The notes: generated from the sequence alone by a model not told the origin. A stretch of DNA of 64,000 nucleotides from CAVSRC01 sp963762605 (GCA_963762605.1 CAVXLJ010000031.1:111839-175838); one strand, 5' to 3'; shown: positions 25,390 through 35,142, counted from the stretch's first letter. A program made the numbers and translations.

Positions 25390-26226
25390 ATGAAGACGAT
25401 CCTTGTCCCCGTCGAACGGAACAGCCAGATCGAATCGACCCTGGCGACCGCCTGCCTGCTGGCCAAGATGTTCGACAGCTACATCGAGGGCTTCGCCCTG
25501 AGCCCGGAACTCAACACTCTGGTGGCAGCCGAGGGCATCGGCTCGATGGTCGTCTATCCGACCGATCTGGCCGAGCAGGACGAGGAAGCGGCGGCGGAAG
25601 CGCGCAAGCTGTTCGACGACGCCATGGCGAAGCACGCCGTTGCCCCTGCCACCTCGGCAGGGCCGGGATTCGCCTGGAATGCCCGCGCGCTGGCCGGCGA
25701 CGGCTTCCTCGGCAGCCACGGGCGCGTCTTCGACCTGACCGTGGTCGGCCGCCCCGGCTCGGCGCCCGACAGCCCGCATATGAGCACGCTGGAGGCGGCC
25801 CTGTTCGACAGCGGCCGTCCGATCCTCATCGCCCCGCCCGCTGCGCCCGAGCAGATCGGCCGCGTGGTGACCATCGCGTGGAACGGCAGCACCGAGACGG
25901 CACGCGCCATCGCCTATGCCAAGCCGCTGATCAAGCGGGCCGAGCGCGTGATCGTGCAGGTCGTGGAAGGGGTCGGCGTGTCGGGACCGAGCGGCGCCGA
26001 TGTCGGCCGCCATCTGCGCCGCAACGGCATCGCCAACGAGGTGGTCACCGTGAAGCGTGAGCAGCGCTCGCCCGGCGCCGCCATCCTGGAGGAGGCTCTC
26101 GCCGCCGGCAGCGACCTGTTGGTCAAGGGCGCCTATACCCAGAGCCGCCTGCGCCAGATGATCTTCGGCGGCGCCACCAGCCACATCATCGGCGAGACCA
26201 CGCTGCCGGTGCTGATGGCGCACTAG
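25390..26226 (+). CDS. Universal stress protein (two-domain)
   Basis: 278 aa from MKTILVPVERNSQIES, the beginning of a Usp fold. The second domain starts VVTIAWNGSTETARAIAYAKPLI and ends SHIIGETTLPVLMAH. The C-terminal ATP-binding pattern G-x2-G-x9-G-S/T is imperfect (GAYTQSRLRQMIFGGATSH). The start could also be the ATG at 25378. No strong ribosome binding site separates them. The protein is cytoplasmic with an unknown stress role. Confidence 0.83.
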   Translation: MKTILVPVERNSQIESTLATACLLAKMFDSYIEGFALSPELNTLVAAEGIGSMVVYPTDLAEQDEEAAAEARKLFDDAMAKHAVAPATSAGPGFAWNARALAGDGFLGSHGRVFDLTVVGRPGSAPDSPHMSTLEAALFDSGRPILIAPPAAPEQIGRVVTIAWNGSTETARAIAYAKPLIKRAERVIVQVVEGVGVSGPSGADVGRHLRRNGIANEVVTVKREQRSPGAAILEEALAAGSDLLVKGAYTQSRLRQMIFGGATSHIIGETTLPVLMAH

Positions 26227-26249
26227 GGGTGGGCTTTCCCTCCCCCTCC

Positions 26250-26345
26250 CGTTCGTCCCCGCGACGGCGGGGACCCAGGTGAGATTCGCCGTGGGGCAAG
26301 TCCCGCCTGGATGCCCGCCTGCGCGGGCAAGAACGGTGTGGGTTG
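26250..26345. repeat. Intergenic palindromic element
   Basis: Between convergent genes. GTCCCCGC...GCGGGGAC and CCCGCCTGCGCGGGC form nested palindromes joined by text like CCTGGATGCCCGCC. Short mosaic palindromes of this kind are scattered in many Hyphomicrobiales genomes. Confidence 0.6.
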
Positions 26346-26360
26346 ACGGGACGTGCCCGA

Positions 26361-27239
26361 CTAACCCTTCTCCATCGCCTTCAGCTCTTCCGCCACAGGC
26401 CCGAGCAGCTTCTCCTCGATCCGCCCCAGCGTACGCGCTACCATCGAGCCGTCGAGCACGCGGTGGTCGTACATGATGCGCACGGCGACCGTCCCATCCT
26501 CGCCGATGACGCCCCAGTTCATGGTCGCCGTCAGCGGCGACAGCGGATGCAGCAATTCCGCGCCGAGCCCCGAATAGACGGTGATCCCGAAGGTGCCGAA
26601 ATAGTTGCCGCGTTGGCGGCCGATATTGAGCCCCAGCCACCAGATCAGGCGGCGGAGCGGCGTCGGCCACCGCGCCAGCGAAAACATCCGGCGAAAATCG
26701 CGGTTGTCCTCGATCGGCTTGTCCTTGGTCTGCTTCATGGCGTCTGAGAGCGCCTTCAGCGACATCGTCTCCGGCGAGCGCATCAGCGTGGTCAGGATCA
26801 CCATCTCGCCGTGCCAGTCGCGCTCGAAAACCATCGACAGCGTGCTCTGCGGATACTCGTAGAGATGCGCCCACGGGAATTTCACGTAGGCCCGGCGGAG
26901 ATCGGGGATCTCTAGCGCGGTGAGCGCGAACGCCTTGGCGAAGAGCGCGGCCCATGCCGGCCGGTCGCTGATCGCCGCGCGCGCCTCGATCACCGGCTTC
27001 AAATGCATGACCCGCTGCACCGGCACGGTGGGCGCCCTGAGGACGGTGAGGTCGACCACCAGCTTGCGGATCGGTGATAAGCGGATACTGCGCCCGCGCA
27101 TGAGCTTCCAAGTCCGTTGACCGGGCGGCGCCTCCAATAGCGCCGCACCCGCCCATTCATCGCGGGAAATTGCGTTCCAATCAACCGGGTCGCCATATCC
27201 ATCTGGCGGCCGCCTGCCCGCCCGGTCTTTGACCTCCAT
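26361..27239 (-). CDS. 2-oxoacid dehydrogenase acyltransferase catalytic-domain protein
   Basis: About 292 aa from an ATG at 27239. The C-terminal motif IMYDHRVLDGSMVARTL matches the DHRxxDG active site of the E2/chloramphenicol acetyltransferase fold. There is no lipoyl or peripheral-subunit-binding domain, so this is a free-standing catalytic domain rather than a core E2. Free-standing members are poorly characterised. The start is uncertain: an in-frame ATG at MRGRSIRLSPIRKL would give a shorter form, closer to the usual 230-aa domain. Confidence 0.7.
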   Translation of the reverse strand: MEVKDRAGRRPPDGYGDPVDWNAISRDEWAGAALLEAPPGQRTWKLMRGRSIRLSPIRKLVVDLTVLRAPTVPVQRVMHLKPVIEARAAISDRPAWAALFAKAFALTALEIPDLRRAYVKFPWAHLYEYPQSTLSMVFERDWHGEMVILTTLMRSPETMSLKALSDAMKQTKDKPIEDNRDFRRMFSLARWPTPLRRLIWWLGLNIGRQRGNYFGTFGITVYSGLGAELLHPLSPLTATMNWGVIGEDGTVAVRIMYDHRVLDGSMVARTLGRIEEKLLGPVAEELKAMEKG

Positions 27240-27318
27240 CAAGGCGTCAACACGAAATTCGCTATATATTTCAATAGTTTTAATGTGGCCGGCGTGACCG
27301 GCGAAAGGCCAACGGGCG

Positions 27319-28425
27319 ATGGCCAAAATCCTTTTTCTCCTCTTTTCCTTCCTTCTCTCCGCCGTTCCGACCCCGCCTCCGGCCTTCGCCGCCGGCGGGC
27401 AGCCGGTCGACATGGTGCTCTTCTACGGCCGCGGCTGCCCCTATTGCGCCGCCGAGCGGGAATACCTCGCCGAGGCCAAGCTGCAGCATCCCGAGATGCG
27501 GCTCGATGAGCGCGAGATCTATTTCGACGCCGACAACGTCGCTCTGTTCGAGAAGCTGACCGCCGCCTACGACACCACGATCCGCGGCGTGCCGACGCTC
27601 TTCATCGGCAACGACGTGATCGTCGGCTTCGACGAAGCGATGAAGCCCGACATCGAGCAGAAGATCGCCGCCTGCATCGCGAACGGCTGCCCCTCCCCGC
27701 TCGACCGCGTGTCCGGCCAGAGCGGTGCCATCGCGCCCACGCTCACCTTGACCGCGGTGGTCACCGCGGCCGCGGTCGACGCCATCAACCCTTGCGCCTT
27801 CGCCGTGCTGATCTTCCTGATCACCGCCGTTCTCGCCGCCGGCAACCGCCGACGGGTGCTGTGGGCCGGCCTGGCGTTCACGCTGGCGATCTTCATTTCC
27901 TACTACCTGATGGGGCTCGGGGTTTACGCCGCCGTCGAGGCGGCGGGCGCCACCACCGCGCTCTATGTCGTGGTCGGCGTTCTCGCCATCTTCATCGGCC
28001 TGTTCAACCTCAAGGATTATCTCTGGTACGGCAGATGGTTCGTCATGGAGGTGCCGCGCTCGTGGCGCCCGACCTTGAAGCGCATCATCCTGGGGGTGAC
28101 CTCGGTGCCCGGCGCCTTCCTCACCGGCTTCGTCGTCAGCCTGTTCCTGCTTCCCTGCACGTCGGGGCCCTACATCGTCATCCTGGGGCTCCTCGCCAAG
28201 ACCGCGACGCGCCCGCAGGCGCTCGCCTGGCTGCTGCTCTACAACCTCATCTTCGTGCTGCCGATGATCGCCATCACGCTCGCCGTCTATTTCGGCCTGA
28301 CCACGGCGGAGAAGGCGGAGGAATGGCGCACGCGCAATCTCCGCCGGCTCCATCTCTTCGCCGGCATCATCATCCTCTTGCTCGGCATCGGCATGCTGGT
28401 CACCCTGTGGCTCGGCAAGGTGTGA
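27319..28425 (+). CDS. Glutaredoxin/thioredoxin-CcdA fusion protein
   Basis: 368 aa. After a signal sequence (MAKILFLLFSFLLSAVP...AFAA) comes a thioredoxin-like domain with FYGRGCPYCAAEREYL (CPYC, about residue 43) and the cis-Pro loop RGVPTLFIGND. A DsbD/CcdA-type membrane domain with six TMs follows, with its two functional cysteines in AINPCAFAVL and LLPCTSGPY. Such a protein could carry reducing power across the membrane to its own periplasmic redox domain. The following gene (28528) has a separate ATG and is probably unrelated. Confidence 0.85.
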   Translation: MAKILFLLFSFLLSAVPTPPPAFAAGGQPVDMVLFYGRGCPYCAAEREYLAEAKLQHPEMRLDEREIYFDADNVALFEKLTAAYDTTIRGVPTLFIGNDVIVGFDEAMKPDIEQKIAACIANGCPSPLDRVSGQSGAIAPTLTLTAVVTAAAVDAINPCAFAVLIFLITAVLAAGNRRRVLWAGLAFTLAIFISYYLMGLGVYAAVEAAGATTALYVVVGVLAIFIGLFNLKDYLWYGRWFVMEVPRSWRPTLKRIILGVTSVPGAFLTGFVVSLFLLPCTSGPYIVILGLLAKTATRPQALAWLLLYNLIFVLPMIAITLAVYFGLTTAEKAEEWRTRNLRRLHLFAGIIILLLGIGMLVTLWLGKV

Positions 28426-28527
28426 CGCGGCGTCCTCCATGCAACAAATTTCAGCGGCGATGCATGGCACTTGTCCGTGTCGTGTGAAACCATGTGCGCC
28501 TTACCAATTCCCGAATCAGGATCGTCG

Positions 28528-28908
28528 ATGAGCGCGCCCAAGCCCCAATTCAACTGCGTGAAGTGCCCCGCCTATTGCTGCTCCTATGCCGAAATCGGCG
28601 CCACCGACGCGGACATCAAGCGTCTGGCCAAGCACTTCGGCATCGATCCGGAAAAGGCGCGGAAGAAGTTCACCAAGAAATCGCAGGACGGCAAGTCGCG
28701 CATCCTGCGCCACCAGAAGGACGAGCATTACGGCACGGTGTGCCAGTTCCTCGATACCGAGACGCGCAACTGCACGATCTATCACGCCCGCCCGCGCATC
28801 TGCCGCGAGTTCCCCGGCACGCGCCGCTGCGGCTATTACGATTTCATGCTGTTCGAGCGCCGCCTGCTGGAAGACAAGGACTACATCTCGACGACCTGGA
28901 ACAACTGA
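28528..28908 (+). CDS. YkgJ-family cysteine-cluster protein (chromosomal copy)
   Basis: 126 aa. The metal-binding cysteines are in FNCVKCPAYCCSYAEI and in CQFLDTETRNCTIYHARPRICREFPGTRRCGYY, the standard YkgJ/UPF0153 pattern. Function is unknown, and zinc or Fe-S binding is presumed. It is convergent with recJ, 7 bp from the recJ stop. Confidence 0.88.
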   Translation: MSAPKPQFNCVKCPAYCCSYAEIGATDADIKRLAKHFGIDPEKARKKFTKKSQDGKSRILRHQKDEHYGTVCQFLDTETRNCTIYHARPRICREFPGTRRCGYYDFMLFERRLLEDKDYISTTWNN

Positions 28909-28915
28909 ACGGCGC

Positions 28916-30757
28916 TCACGCCTCCGGCACCGCGGCGTCGATGACGCGGAGGCTTGGCGTGCGCCGGCCCTGGTAATGGTCGATCGACAACGCCCCGGCG
29001 ACATGCAGGTTTCGCCCGCGCGCGGCAAGCAGCGCCTCGCCCAGCGGCGCGCCGGCGGCACGGAAGGCAACCGCCTTGATCGTGCCGCCGTCGTTGGCGG
29101 CGAGCGTCAGTCGGACATGACCGTTGCCCACGGTATCGGCATAGTCGATGCGGTGCGCCGGAAAGGCATAGACCGGCTCCGCATTGCCGGCGCCGAAAGG
29201 ACCTGCTTTGTCGACGGCCGCGATCAGCGCCAGGTTGGCGCCGCGCGCCGATAGCGCCGCATCGATGGCCAGCCCGCGATGGCCGGTCGCCGCCCGCACC
29301 TTGTCGCCCAGCGCCTGTTCCAGATAGGCACGCAGATCGCCGAGCCGGGCCTGATCGACGGTGAGCCCCGCCGCCATGGCGTGGCCGCCACCTTTGGCCA
29401 GGATGCCCGCTTCAACCGCGTTGCGCACCGCCAGACCCAGGTCGACGCCGGCAACCGAGCGCCCCGATCCGGTGCCGGTGCCATTGGCGGAAGGCGCGAT
29501 GGCCACCGCCGGCCGCTGGTAGCGGTCCTTCAGCCGCGAGGCGACCAGCCCGACCACACCGGGATGCCAGTCGCGATTGGCGGTGACCAGAACTGCCGGC
29601 CCCTCGCCGCCGCCGATCTCTGCATCGGCCTCGGCAAACGCCTCTTCCAGAGCCCGCGCCTCCAGCGCCTGGCGTTCGCCGTTCAGCCGGTCGAGCTCAG
29701 CCGCGATCACGGCGCATTCGGCCGCATCGTCGCTGATGAGCAGCCGCGCCCCCAGCGCCGCATCGCCGATGCGCCCGCCGGCATTGATGCGCGGCCCGAG
29801 CAGGAAGCCGAGATGATAGGGCGTCGCCGGTCCGCCGAGCCGCGCACCGTCGGCGAGCGCCGCGATGCCGCGATTTGCCCGGCGCGCCAGCGTCATCAGT
29901 CCCTTCGACACGAAAGCCCGGTTGAGCCCGGTGAGCGGCACCACGTCGCACACCGTGCCGAGCGCCACCAGATCGAGCCACTGCAGGAGGTCCGGTTCTG
30001 GGCGGCCCGCCCCATACCATCCGCGCGTTCTCAGCAGCCGGTTGACCGCGATCACCGTCATGAAGGTGACGCCAACGGCGGCAAGCCCCCCAAGGCCGGA
30101 GAGATCGTCCTGCCGGTTGGGATTGACCAGGGCGACCGTCGGCGGCCGCTCGGCGCCAAGTTCATGATGGTCGATGACGACGACGTCGACGCCGAGCGCC
30201 TTTGCCTCGGCCAGCGCATCGAAGCTGGTCGAGCCGCAGTCCACCGTCACGATCAGGCGGGCGCCCTGCCCGGCCAGCGTGCGCAGAGCCTCCGGGTTCG
30301 GACCGTAGCCTTCGAACAGGCGATCGGGGATATAGACGATCGGGTCGAGCCCCTGATGGCGCAGAAAGCGGGCGAGCAACGCCGCCGAGGCGGCGCCGTC
30401 AACATCGTAATCGCCGAATACGGCGATGCGCTCGCCGGCCATCACGGCATCGGCGATGCGCGCGGCCGCAGTTGCCATGTCGGTCAGCACGGACGGATCC
30501 GGCATCAGCGTCTTGAGGCTCGGCGCCAGGAATCCGGGCGCCTCGTCCACGCCGACGCCGCGCCCCGCCAGAACGCGCGCGACCACGTCAGGAATTTCGT
30601 GCCGCTGGGCGATGGCGAGCGCGGTGTTGCCGCCGGCCGTATCGAGCCGTTCGAACCATTGGCGCCCGCTCAGCGAGCGCTCCACGCCGAGGAATGTCCG
30701 ACGGTCCGAACCGGCGCCTGCCTTGCCGCCGCGAATCGTGAGGGGCGCCTGTGCCAT
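28916..30757 (-). CDS. recJ: Single-stranded-DNA-specific exonuclease RecJ
   Basis: 613 aa, the normal length. DHH-family motifs are IAVFGDYDVDGAASAALLARFL (motif I), VTVDCGSTS and VVVIDHHELGAE (the DHH motif). DHHA1 and OB-fold parts follow, with AKGGGHAMAAGLT and the C-terminal segment. It degrades single-stranded DNA 5' to 3' in recombination and mismatch repair. It lies downstream of glpX on the same strand, 79 bp away. Confidence 0.95.
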   Translation of the reverse strand: MAQAPLTIRGGKAGAGSDRRTFLGVERSLSGRQWFERLDTAGGNTALAIAQRHEIPDVVARVLAGRGVGVDEAPGFLAPSLKTLMPDPSVLTDMATAAARIADAVMAGERIAVFGDYDVDGAASAALLARFLRHQGLDPIVYIPDRLFEGYGPNPEALRTLAGQGARLIVTVDCGSTSFDALAEAKALGVDVVVIDHHELGAERPPTVALVNPNRQDDLSGLGGLAAVGVTFMTVIAVNRLLRTRGWYGAGRPEPDLLQWLDLVALGTVCDVVPLTGLNRAFVSKGLMTLARRANRGIAALADGARLGGPATPYHLGFLLGPRINAGGRIGDAALGARLLISDDAAECAVIAAELDRLNGERQALEARALEEAFAEADAEIGGGEGPAVLVTANRDWHPGVVGLVASRLKDRYQRPAVAIAPSANGTGTGSGRSVAGVDLGLAVRNAVEAGILAKGGGHAMAAGLTVDQARLGDLRAYLEQALGDKVRAATGHRGLAIDAALSARGANLALIAAVDKAGPFGAGNAEPVYAFPAHRIDYADTVGNGHVRLTLAANDGGTIKAVAFRAAGAPLGEALLAARGRNLHVAGALSIDHYQGRRTPSLRVIDAAVPEA

Positions 30758-30836
30758 GCCCTCATGAATAGCGCCCGACCGGGCTCCTGTCCGCCCCGAC
30801 TGCCCGGATCATTCGCCGGCCGGCGCCGTGTCCGCG

Positions 30837-31850
30837 CTAAAGCAAATCCTCGCCCTTGTCGAACTTGTCCAGGTTCTGGTGGTCGGCCCGGATCCAGCGC
30901 ACCGTGCCCGACGACGAGCGCATGACCACCGTATGCGTGCTGATGGCGCGCTTGCCGAACTTGACGCCGGACAGAAGGTCGCCGTCGGTGACGCCGGTGG
31001 CCGCGAACAGCACCTCGCCACGGGCCATTTCGCTCATGTCGTATTTGTGGTTGACGTCGGCGACACCCATGCGCCGGGCGCGGTCGCGCTGCTCGTCGGA
31101 GCTGATGATCAGGCGCCCCTGCATCTGGCCCCCGGTACAGCGCAGCGCCGCAGCCGCCAGCACGCCCTCCGGCGCGCCGCCGATGCCGAGATAGATGTCC
31201 ATGCCGGTCCGCCCCGGCTCGGTCACGTCGATGATGCCGGCGACGTCGCCGTCGCCGATCATGCGGATGGCGGCGCCGGTGGCGCGAATCTCCTCGATCA
31301 GCCGCGCATGGCGTGGGCGGTCGAGCACACAGACCGTCACTTCGCTCAGCGGCACGCCCTTGGCCGAGGCAACCGCGCTGATGTTTTCGGTCGCCGAGCG
31401 GTCGAGATCGACGATGCCCTTCGGATAGCCGGGCCCGATCGCGATCTTGTCCATGTAGACATCGGGTGCGTTGAGCAGGGTGCCGGATTCGGCGATGGCG
31501 ACCACGGCAATGGCGTTGGGCAGGTTCTTGGCGGCAATCGTCGTGCCTTCCAGCGGGTCGAGCGCGATATCGACGGCCGGCCCGCGTTTGTTGCCCACTT
31601 CCTCGCCGATGAACAGCATCGGTGCCTCGTCGCGCTCGCCCTCGCCGATCACCACCGTGCCGTGGATGTCCAGTCGGTTGAGCTCGCGCCGCATGGCTTC
31701 GACCGCCGCATGGTCGGCGGCCATCTCGTCGCCGCGCCCGCGCAGGCGTGCCGCCGCCACCGCCGCATGTTCGGTCACCCGCACGAGTTCAAGCGTCAGC
31801 ACCCGGTCGAGCGCAGCGGCGCCCTGGGCAAAGCGGACTTCGCGATTCAT
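30837..31850 (-). CDS. glpX: Class II fructose-1,6-bisphosphatase
   Basis: 337 aa. The metal and substrate motifs are conserved: GEGERDEAPMLFIGEEVG, DIALDPLEGT and GIGGAPEGVLAAAALRC. It hydrolyses fructose 1,6-bisphosphate in gluconeogenesis. It sits 21 bp after hom in the same operon, an order often seen in Hyphomicrobiales. Confidence 0.95.
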   Translation of the reverse strand: MNREVRFAQGAAALDRVLTLELVRVTEHAAVAAARLRGRGDEMAADHAAVEAMRRELNRLDIHGTVVIGEGERDEAPMLFIGEEVGNKRGPAVDIALDPLEGTTIAAKNLPNAIAVVAIAESGTLLNAPDVYMDKIAIGPGYPKGIVDLDRSATENISAVASAKGVPLSEVTVCVLDRPRHARLIEEIRATGAAIRMIGDGDVAGIIDVTEPGRTGMDIYLGIGGAPEGVLAAAALRCTGGQMQGRLIISSDEQRDRARRMGVADVNHKYDMSEMARGEVLFAATGVTDGDLLSGVKFGKRAISTHTVVMRSSSGTVRWIRADHQNLDKFDKGEDLL

Positions 31851-31871
31851 TTTCGTCCCCGCGTTATCCCC

Positions 31872-33206
31872 TCAGGCGAGGGGCTCTATGCGTATCATCT
31901 GTGGCTCGCCGAGAACATGGCCGTCGGCCTGGATCGCGTCCAGCGCCTGGCGGATGGCCATTTCCGTCGTCTCGTAGGTGATCAGGATGACCGCTGCCGG
32001 CACCTCGGCCGAGGCGTGCCCGGGCACCGCGCTGCTCGCCGCCCGGTGCCGCTGAACGATCAATTCCAGCGAGATGCCGCCTGCCGCCATGCGCCCGGCG
32101 ATCGCCGCAAAGGCGCCCGGCCGGTCGAGCACCGACATACGGATGTAGTAGCCGCCCTCGTGCAGGCGCATGCCGGCGCGACGGTAGGGTTCCAGCGCCG
32201 AAGCCGGGCGCCCGAAGGTGCCCATGCGGTCGCCGCGGGCGATATCGGCGATGTCGCTGACCACCGACGAAGCCGTCGCGTCGCCGCCTGCCCCCGGCCC
32301 GGCGAGCACCAGCGAGCCGACGAAATCGGCATCGACCGCCACCGCATTGGTGACGCCGTCGACGCGCGCGATCGCCGACGACTTCGGCACCATCGTCGGA
32401 TGCACGCGCTGCTCGATGCCGCTGTCGGTGCGGCTGGCGACGCCAAGCAGCTTGATGCGGTAGCCCAGCTCATTGGCCGCCTCGATGTCGGCCGGCGTGA
32501 TCGACGAAATGCCCTCGACATAGATCAACTCCACATCGATCTCGGTGCCGAAGGCGATCGCCGTCAACAAAGCCAGCTTGTGGGCGGTGTCGGTGCCCTC
32601 GATGTCGAAGGTCGGGTCGGCCTCGGCGTAGCCCAGGTGCTGCGCCGCCGTCAGGCAGTCGGCGAAGGACAGGCCATCCTGCTCCATGCGCGTCAGGATG
32701 TAGTTACAGGTGCCGTTGAAGATGCCGTAGACCCGGTTGACCGAGTTGCCCGACAGCGCCTCGCGCAACGTCTTGATGATCGGGATGCCGCCGGCTGCAG
32801 CCGCCTCGAAATTGAGGCTGACGCCGGCATTCTCCGCCGCGTGGGCAAGCTCCAGGCCATGGCGGGCGAGCAGCGCCTTGTTGGCGGTTATCACATGCTT
32901 GCCGGCATCGATCGCCGCCAGGATCGACGCATGCGCCGGCCCGTCGGCACCGCCGATCAACTCGACATAGAGATCGTTGCCGGGGTCGCGCGCCAACGCC
33001 ACCGGGTCGTCGAACCAGGTGTAGCCGGAAACGTCGAATCCACGGTCCTTGGCGCGATTGCGCGCCGAAACCGCGGCGATCGAAATCGGCCGTCCGGTGC
33101 GCACGGCAAGGTCGTTGCCGTGGCGCTCGAGGATGCGCACCAGCGAGGAACCGACGGTGCCGAGGCCGGCCAGACCGATGCGTAAAGGCGGCAGGGGCGC
33201 GTTCAT
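31872..33206 (-). CDS. hom: Homoserine dehydrogenase
   Basis: 444 aa. NAD(P)-binding GLAGLGTVGSSLVRIL at the start, the catalytic domain with GIFNGTCNYILTRM and a C-terminal ACT domain (VLDRPGAFAAIAGRMAAGGISLE) that normally senses threonine. It converts aspartate semialdehyde to homoserine for methionine and threonine synthesis. It is between an aminotransferase gene and glpX on the same strand. Confidence 0.96.
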   Translation of the reverse strand: MNAPLPPLRIGLAGLGTVGSSLVRILERHGNDLAVRTGRPISIAAVSARNRAKDRGFDVSGYTWFDDPVALARDPGNDLYVELIGGADGPAHASILAAIDAGKHVITANKALLARHGLELAHAAENAGVSLNFEAAAAGGIPIIKTLREALSGNSVNRVYGIFNGTCNYILTRMEQDGLSFADCLTAAQHLGYAEADPTFDIEGTDTAHKLALLTAIAFGTEIDVELIYVEGISSITPADIEAANELGYRIKLLGVASRTDSGIEQRVHPTMVPKSSAIARVDGVTNAVAVDADFVGSLVLAGPGAGGDATASSVVSDIADIARGDRMGTFGRPASALEPYRRAGMRLHEGGYYIRMSVLDRPGAFAAIAGRMAAGGISLELIVQRHRAASSAVPGHASAEVPAAVILITYETTEMAIRQALDAIQADGHVLGEPQMIRIEPLA

Positions 33207-33307
33207 GGGGCCCGCCGGGAAGCGTCAACCATATGAAAACGCACGGAATCTCACTCCCGCCGCCAACCACACGCCCGGGCCCTGAGGTGGAACCGGGGAC
33301 GGCGAAA

Positions 33308-34528
33308 TCAGCGGCGGCTGCCCGACATCGCGACGACGTTGTGCAACGTCTTGTCTGCCGATTCAAGAAAGCGTCTGAGGTTCCTGGCGGCCTGCCGGAT
33401 GCGCTGCTCGTTCTCGACCAGCGCAATGCGGACATAGCCATCGCCGTGCTCGCCGAAGCCGATGCCCGGCGACACCGCCAGGTCGGCCTTCTCGATCAGG
33501 AGCTTGGAGAACTCCAGCGACCCCAGCGACTGGAACCGCTCGGGCACCGGCGCCCAGGCGAACATCGACGCGGCCGGGCTCGGAATCTCCCATCCGGCGC
33601 GGCCGAAGCTCTCCACCAGCGCGTCGCGCCGGCCCTTGTAGGTCGCCCGCATCTCCTCGATGCAGTCGGTCGGGCCATTGAGCGCCGCGGTCGCCGCCAC
33701 CTGGATCGGCGTAAAGGCGCCGTAGTCGAGATAGGACTTCACCCGCGCAAGCGCCGCGATCAGCCGCTCGTTGCCGACGGCGAAGCCCATGCGCCAGCCG
33801 GCCATCGAGAAGGTCTTCGACATCGAGGTGAATTCCACCGCGATGTCCATGGCGCCCGGCACCTGCAGGATGGAGGGCGGCGGGTTGCCGTCGAAATAGA
33901 CCTCGGCATAGGCGAGGTCCGACAGCACGATCAGTTCGTGGCGGCGGGCGAAGCTGACCAGGTCGCGATAGAAATCGAGGTCGGCCACCTGCGCCGTCGG
34001 GTTGGACGGGTAGCACACCACCACCGCCAGCGGCTTGGGGATGGAGTGGATCACGGCCCGCTCGAGGGCGTGGAAATAGTCCGCATCCGGCGTCGAGGGC
34101 AGCGCGCGGATCACGCCGCCGGCCATGAGGAAGCCGAAGGCATGGATCGGATAGCTGGGATTCGGGCACAGCACCACGTCGCCCGGCGCCGTGATGGCGG
34201 TGGCGATGTTGGCGAAGCCTTCCTTCGAGCCGATGGTGGCGATCACCTGGCTGTCGGGGTTGAGCTTCACGCCGAACCGGCGCTCGTAATAGGCGGCCTG
34301 CGCCTTGCGCAGGCCATTGATGCCGCGCGAGGCGGAATAGCCGTGGGTATCCGGGCGGCGAGCCGTCTCGTTGAGCTTGTCGACGATATGGGCCGGCGTC
34401 GGCAGGTCGGGATTGCCCATGCCCAGGTCGATGATGTCGGCACCGGCGGCCCGGGCGCTCGCCTTCAGCCGATTGACCTGCTCGAAGACATAAGGCGGCA
34501 AGCGCCGCACCCGATAGAATTCCGACAT
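33308..34528 (-). CDS. Class I/II aminotransferase (AlaC / LL-diaminopimelate aminotransferase-like)
   Basis: 406 aa, fold type I PLP enzyme. Visible motifs are IDLGMGNPDLPTP, YPSNPTAQVADLDFY and the PLP lysine in SMSKTFSMAGWRMGF. The sequence matches the group usually annotated as LL-diaminopimelate aminotransferase or alanine-synthesising AlaC in alphaproteobacteria. The real amino donor is unsettled. It is the first gene of the aminotransferase-hom-glpX-recJ string. Confidence 0.88.
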   Translation of the reverse strand: MSEFYRVRRLPPYVFEQVNRLKASARAAGADIIDLGMGNPDLPTPAHIVDKLNETARRPDTHGYSASRGINGLRKAQAAYYERRFGVKLNPDSQVIATIGSKEGFANIATAITAPGDVVLCPNPSYPIHAFGFLMAGGVIRALPSTPDADYFHALERAVIHSIPKPLAVVVCYPSNPTAQVADLDFYRDLVSFARRHELIVLSDLAYAEVYFDGNPPPSILQVPGAMDIAVEFTSMSKTFSMAGWRMGFAVGNERLIAALARVKSYLDYGAFTPIQVAATAALNGPTDCIEEMRATYKGRRDALVESFGRAGWEIPSPAASMFAWAPVPERFQSLGSLEFSKLLIEKADLAVSPGIGFGEHGDGYVRIALVENEQRIRQAARNLRRFLESADKTLHNVVAMSGSRR

Positions 34529-34587
34529 GGCTTGAGTCCCGTCCGCTTTTTACAGGCACCTCGTCCGGACCGTCCGGACGGCGCTGT

Positions 34588-35142
34588 CTAGCACCCTCCG
34601 TCGCCAGTTGCACTGGCGACGCGCTCCGCCGGATTGACCTTGTCGGCAGCGCAGGAAGTGGATTTCTTGGCCTGGCTCAGCGCGGCACTCTGCTTTTTGG
34701 CCAGCGCCTCGAGTTCGGCGATCACCTTGGCCTTCTCCGCCGGCGTCAGCAGTTTGCTCTTCGGCTGTTCGGGAACCTGGTTGAGGTTGACCGCGGCGGG
34801 AGCGATCCCCGCATCCGGCGGCTCGGCCTTGGCGATCTCGGCCGCCGGCGGCGCGATCTCCATCGGGGCTGTCGTGCGGATGGTGCCCCGCGGGGGCATG
34901 GGAACGGTGGCTTCATCGACCAGCACAGCCGGCCGCGTTACGCTTGCCACTGCCTGCGGGTCGGCAGGGTCCAGCGATACCGGACTGGCCGACGCGGTGG
35001 TCCCGGTGCGGGCGAATTCGCTCATCGACTGCGCGCAGCCCGAGGCCAGAAGCCCCAGCCCGATGATCGCTGCGGCCGCCGTCAGGCGTTGGAGAAGCAC
35101 ATGTGGAGCCGGGCGCCGGAGCCGCCCATCCGGGGGGATCAT
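34588..35142 (-). CDS. Putative lipoprotein, alanine/proline-rich
   Basis: 184 aa from the ATG at 35142. A hydrophobic leader ends in the lipobox LLASGC. The mature part is low in complexity, rich in Ala and Pro, and has a charged helix AEKAKVIAELEALAKKQSAALSQAKK, plus two more cysteines. No known domain. It is divergent from phaC. Confidence 0.6.
   Translation of the reverse strand: MIPPDGRLRRPAPHVLLQRLTAAAAIIGLGLLASGCAQSMSEFARTGTTASASPVSLDPADPQAVASVTRPAVLVDEATVPMPPRGTIRTTAPMEIAPPAAEIAKAEPPDAGIAPAAVNLNQVPEQPKSKLLTPAEKAKVIAELEALAKKQSAALSQAKKSTSCAADKVNPAERVASATGDGGC

Noticed and set aside
29279..30925. 548-aa open frame antisense to recJ
   Set aside because: Antisense shadow of a clear recJ. 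High-GC DNA gives long open antisense frames (the same applies at 30828-33185, 20062-21675, 46725-49373 and 61163-62770).
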